Source of the DNA: Pelecanus crispus
Taxonomy: Eukaryota > Chordata > Aves > Pelecaniformes > Pelecanidae
NCBI RefSeq assembly: GCF_030463565.1
Contig: NC_134648.1
Location: forward strand, 74,974,513-75,038,512
DNA length: 64,000 bases
Direction: 5' to 3'
In this document: piece after piece, positions 63,131-64,000 of the stretch
Layout of the letters: the number at the start of each line of letters is the position of its first letter
Position numbering within the stretch: position 1 is the stretch's first letter
Position numbers and translations under genes: made by a program
Notes under the pieces: generated by a model
What the model was told of the DNA's origin: nothing
The model's database searches: none
What the model saw: only the letters and a program-made list of their open reading frames with translations

Positions 63131-64000
63131 TCAGAGCCACCACCGGCCAGCTTCGGCCCCGGCTGGAAGTGCTTCTGCTAAGGGGAAAATCAAACTAACA
63201 AAAAAACCTCCCCGAAACGGAACCAGTAAAGCCCATTGTTCCAGAATCAGAGAGTTTTCCAGTTTCTAGATTTGCTTCTGCCCTCGCTGAGGCCAAGCCT
63301 TTTTCCACGGCAGGGATTTCAACTCTTTGCATCGTTTCAGAAGTGTGCACGGAACTGAAAAGACCAGAACGGAGCAGTGGGTGGGCACAGATCTGGCACT
63401 TGCCTCTGTGAGGTTTGCATACAAAAGTCACTTTAGACAGAATGCGCAGGTGTTTAACTGTCCTGCGCTGAGCTCCCACATCGTTTGCACCAAAGGGCTC
63501 CATGGTGCAGCAGACAGCCCACGGGGCAGCTGTTTTTCACCAGGAGGAGCACTGCCTCGCCTGCAGTCCCACCGTGCCCGGCCTCTCTCCCTGCCACCCC
63601 GCTACGGCTTCACTTACCTTAGGGAATGCAAAGCTGCAGTATGTAAATACAACCTAGACACCATATTGTAAATTCGTCCTTGGTTTGCTGCGGGTGACAG
63701 CTCCCAGCTGCCTACGGGCTCGCCGGGTGAAGCCAAGGCTCAGGTCTGCCGGTCCGGCGTGCCCACACCACGGGCAGGCTGGCGCTGCCCTCCGCCCCTC
63801 CGACGGCCTCCCGGGGAAGCCAAGGGGGCCGGGGCCACAACCCTCACTGCTTTTCCTCATTTCCCTCTCCCAAGGGAAATTTCCCCTGCAGAAGGGATTG
63901 CGCGGCTTGCACACAAAACACGGCAGGCGCCTCTAGAGAAGCAATCTGGCACTCGCACGTCAAACTGGCAGTCCGGGAGGAAAACCAGCTTGGCACCAAC
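63131..64000. other. Right flank, mostly unassigned
   Basis: It contains a strong minus-strand 5' splice-site match (CCCTAAG followed by GTAAGTG, at 63624-63611) discussed in the findings, and a GC-rich segment at 63.68-63.84 kb. No exon can be closed on the available sequence. Confidence 0.4.

Noticed and set aside
1..64000. CRISPR arrays, bacterial operons, phage or plasmid features
   Set aside because: The sequence is vertebrate nuclear DNA. The only regular repeats are micro- and minisatellites and retroelements, with no spaced direct-repeat array.
1..64000. tRNA, rRNA or small nuclear RNA genes
   Set aside because: No convincing A/B-box pair, cloverleaf or snRNA-like block was seen on either strand by eye. 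A covariance-model scan would be decisive but could not be run.

Overview
This is vertebrate nuclear DNA, almost certainly from a bird. The evidence is seven chicken-repeat-1 (CR1) LINE 3' ends or fragments, several ending in the ATTCTATG octamer typical of CR1; four closely related ~540-560 bp TG...CA solo LTRs, three flanked by perfect 5-bp target duplications (as in ERVL-like class III elements); no mammalian SINEs; and isolated CpG islands in otherwise AT-rich sequence. There is no operon structure, and most open frames are chance frames in non-coding DNA, inside repeats or in GC-rich islands. The species cannot be named from the sequence.

Layout. 0-5.9 kb: unique DNA around a 702-nt purine-free CCTCT-type array (1198-1899). 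5.9-6.7 kb: one CR1 3' end and a possible much older CR1-like relic. 6.7-26.8 kb: mostly unique DNA with a CpG island near 12.7 kb and one weak exon candidate near 15.5 kb. 26.8-27.0 kb: an ancient L3/CR1-like LINE relic. 27-33.4 kb: unique, with a CpG island near 32.3 kb. 33.4-47.0 kb: a cluster of four solo LTRs (two per strand), a CR1 nested inside another CR1, and two more CR1 3' ends. 47-53.8 kb: mostly unique, with one short CR1 tail. 53.8-54.7 kb: a minisatellite of about 18 units (commonest unit 47 bp) carrying a perfect 358-bp higher-order duplication. 54.7-62.3 kb: a CpG island, then an internally deleted CR1 that fuses a reverse-transcriptase segment in frame to the CR1 3' end and carries eight tail octamers. 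61.9-64 kb: CpG-rich DNA and the best-supported host gene piece.

The only host coding sequence I can support is a probable terminal exon on the minus strand (coding 62701-62810). It has a good 3' splice acceptor, a protein-like C-terminus with a KTIRF motif (RVxF-like PP1-docking form), a ~310-nt 3' UTR and an AATAAA signal followed by GU-rich sequence. I could not identify the gene; its upstream exons probably lie at or beyond the right edge.

I found no new gene system. The most unusual items are the minisatellite with its error-free higher-order duplication, the long polypyrimidine tract, the solo-LTR cluster (one copy lacking a target duplication), and the nested and internally fused CR1 copies.
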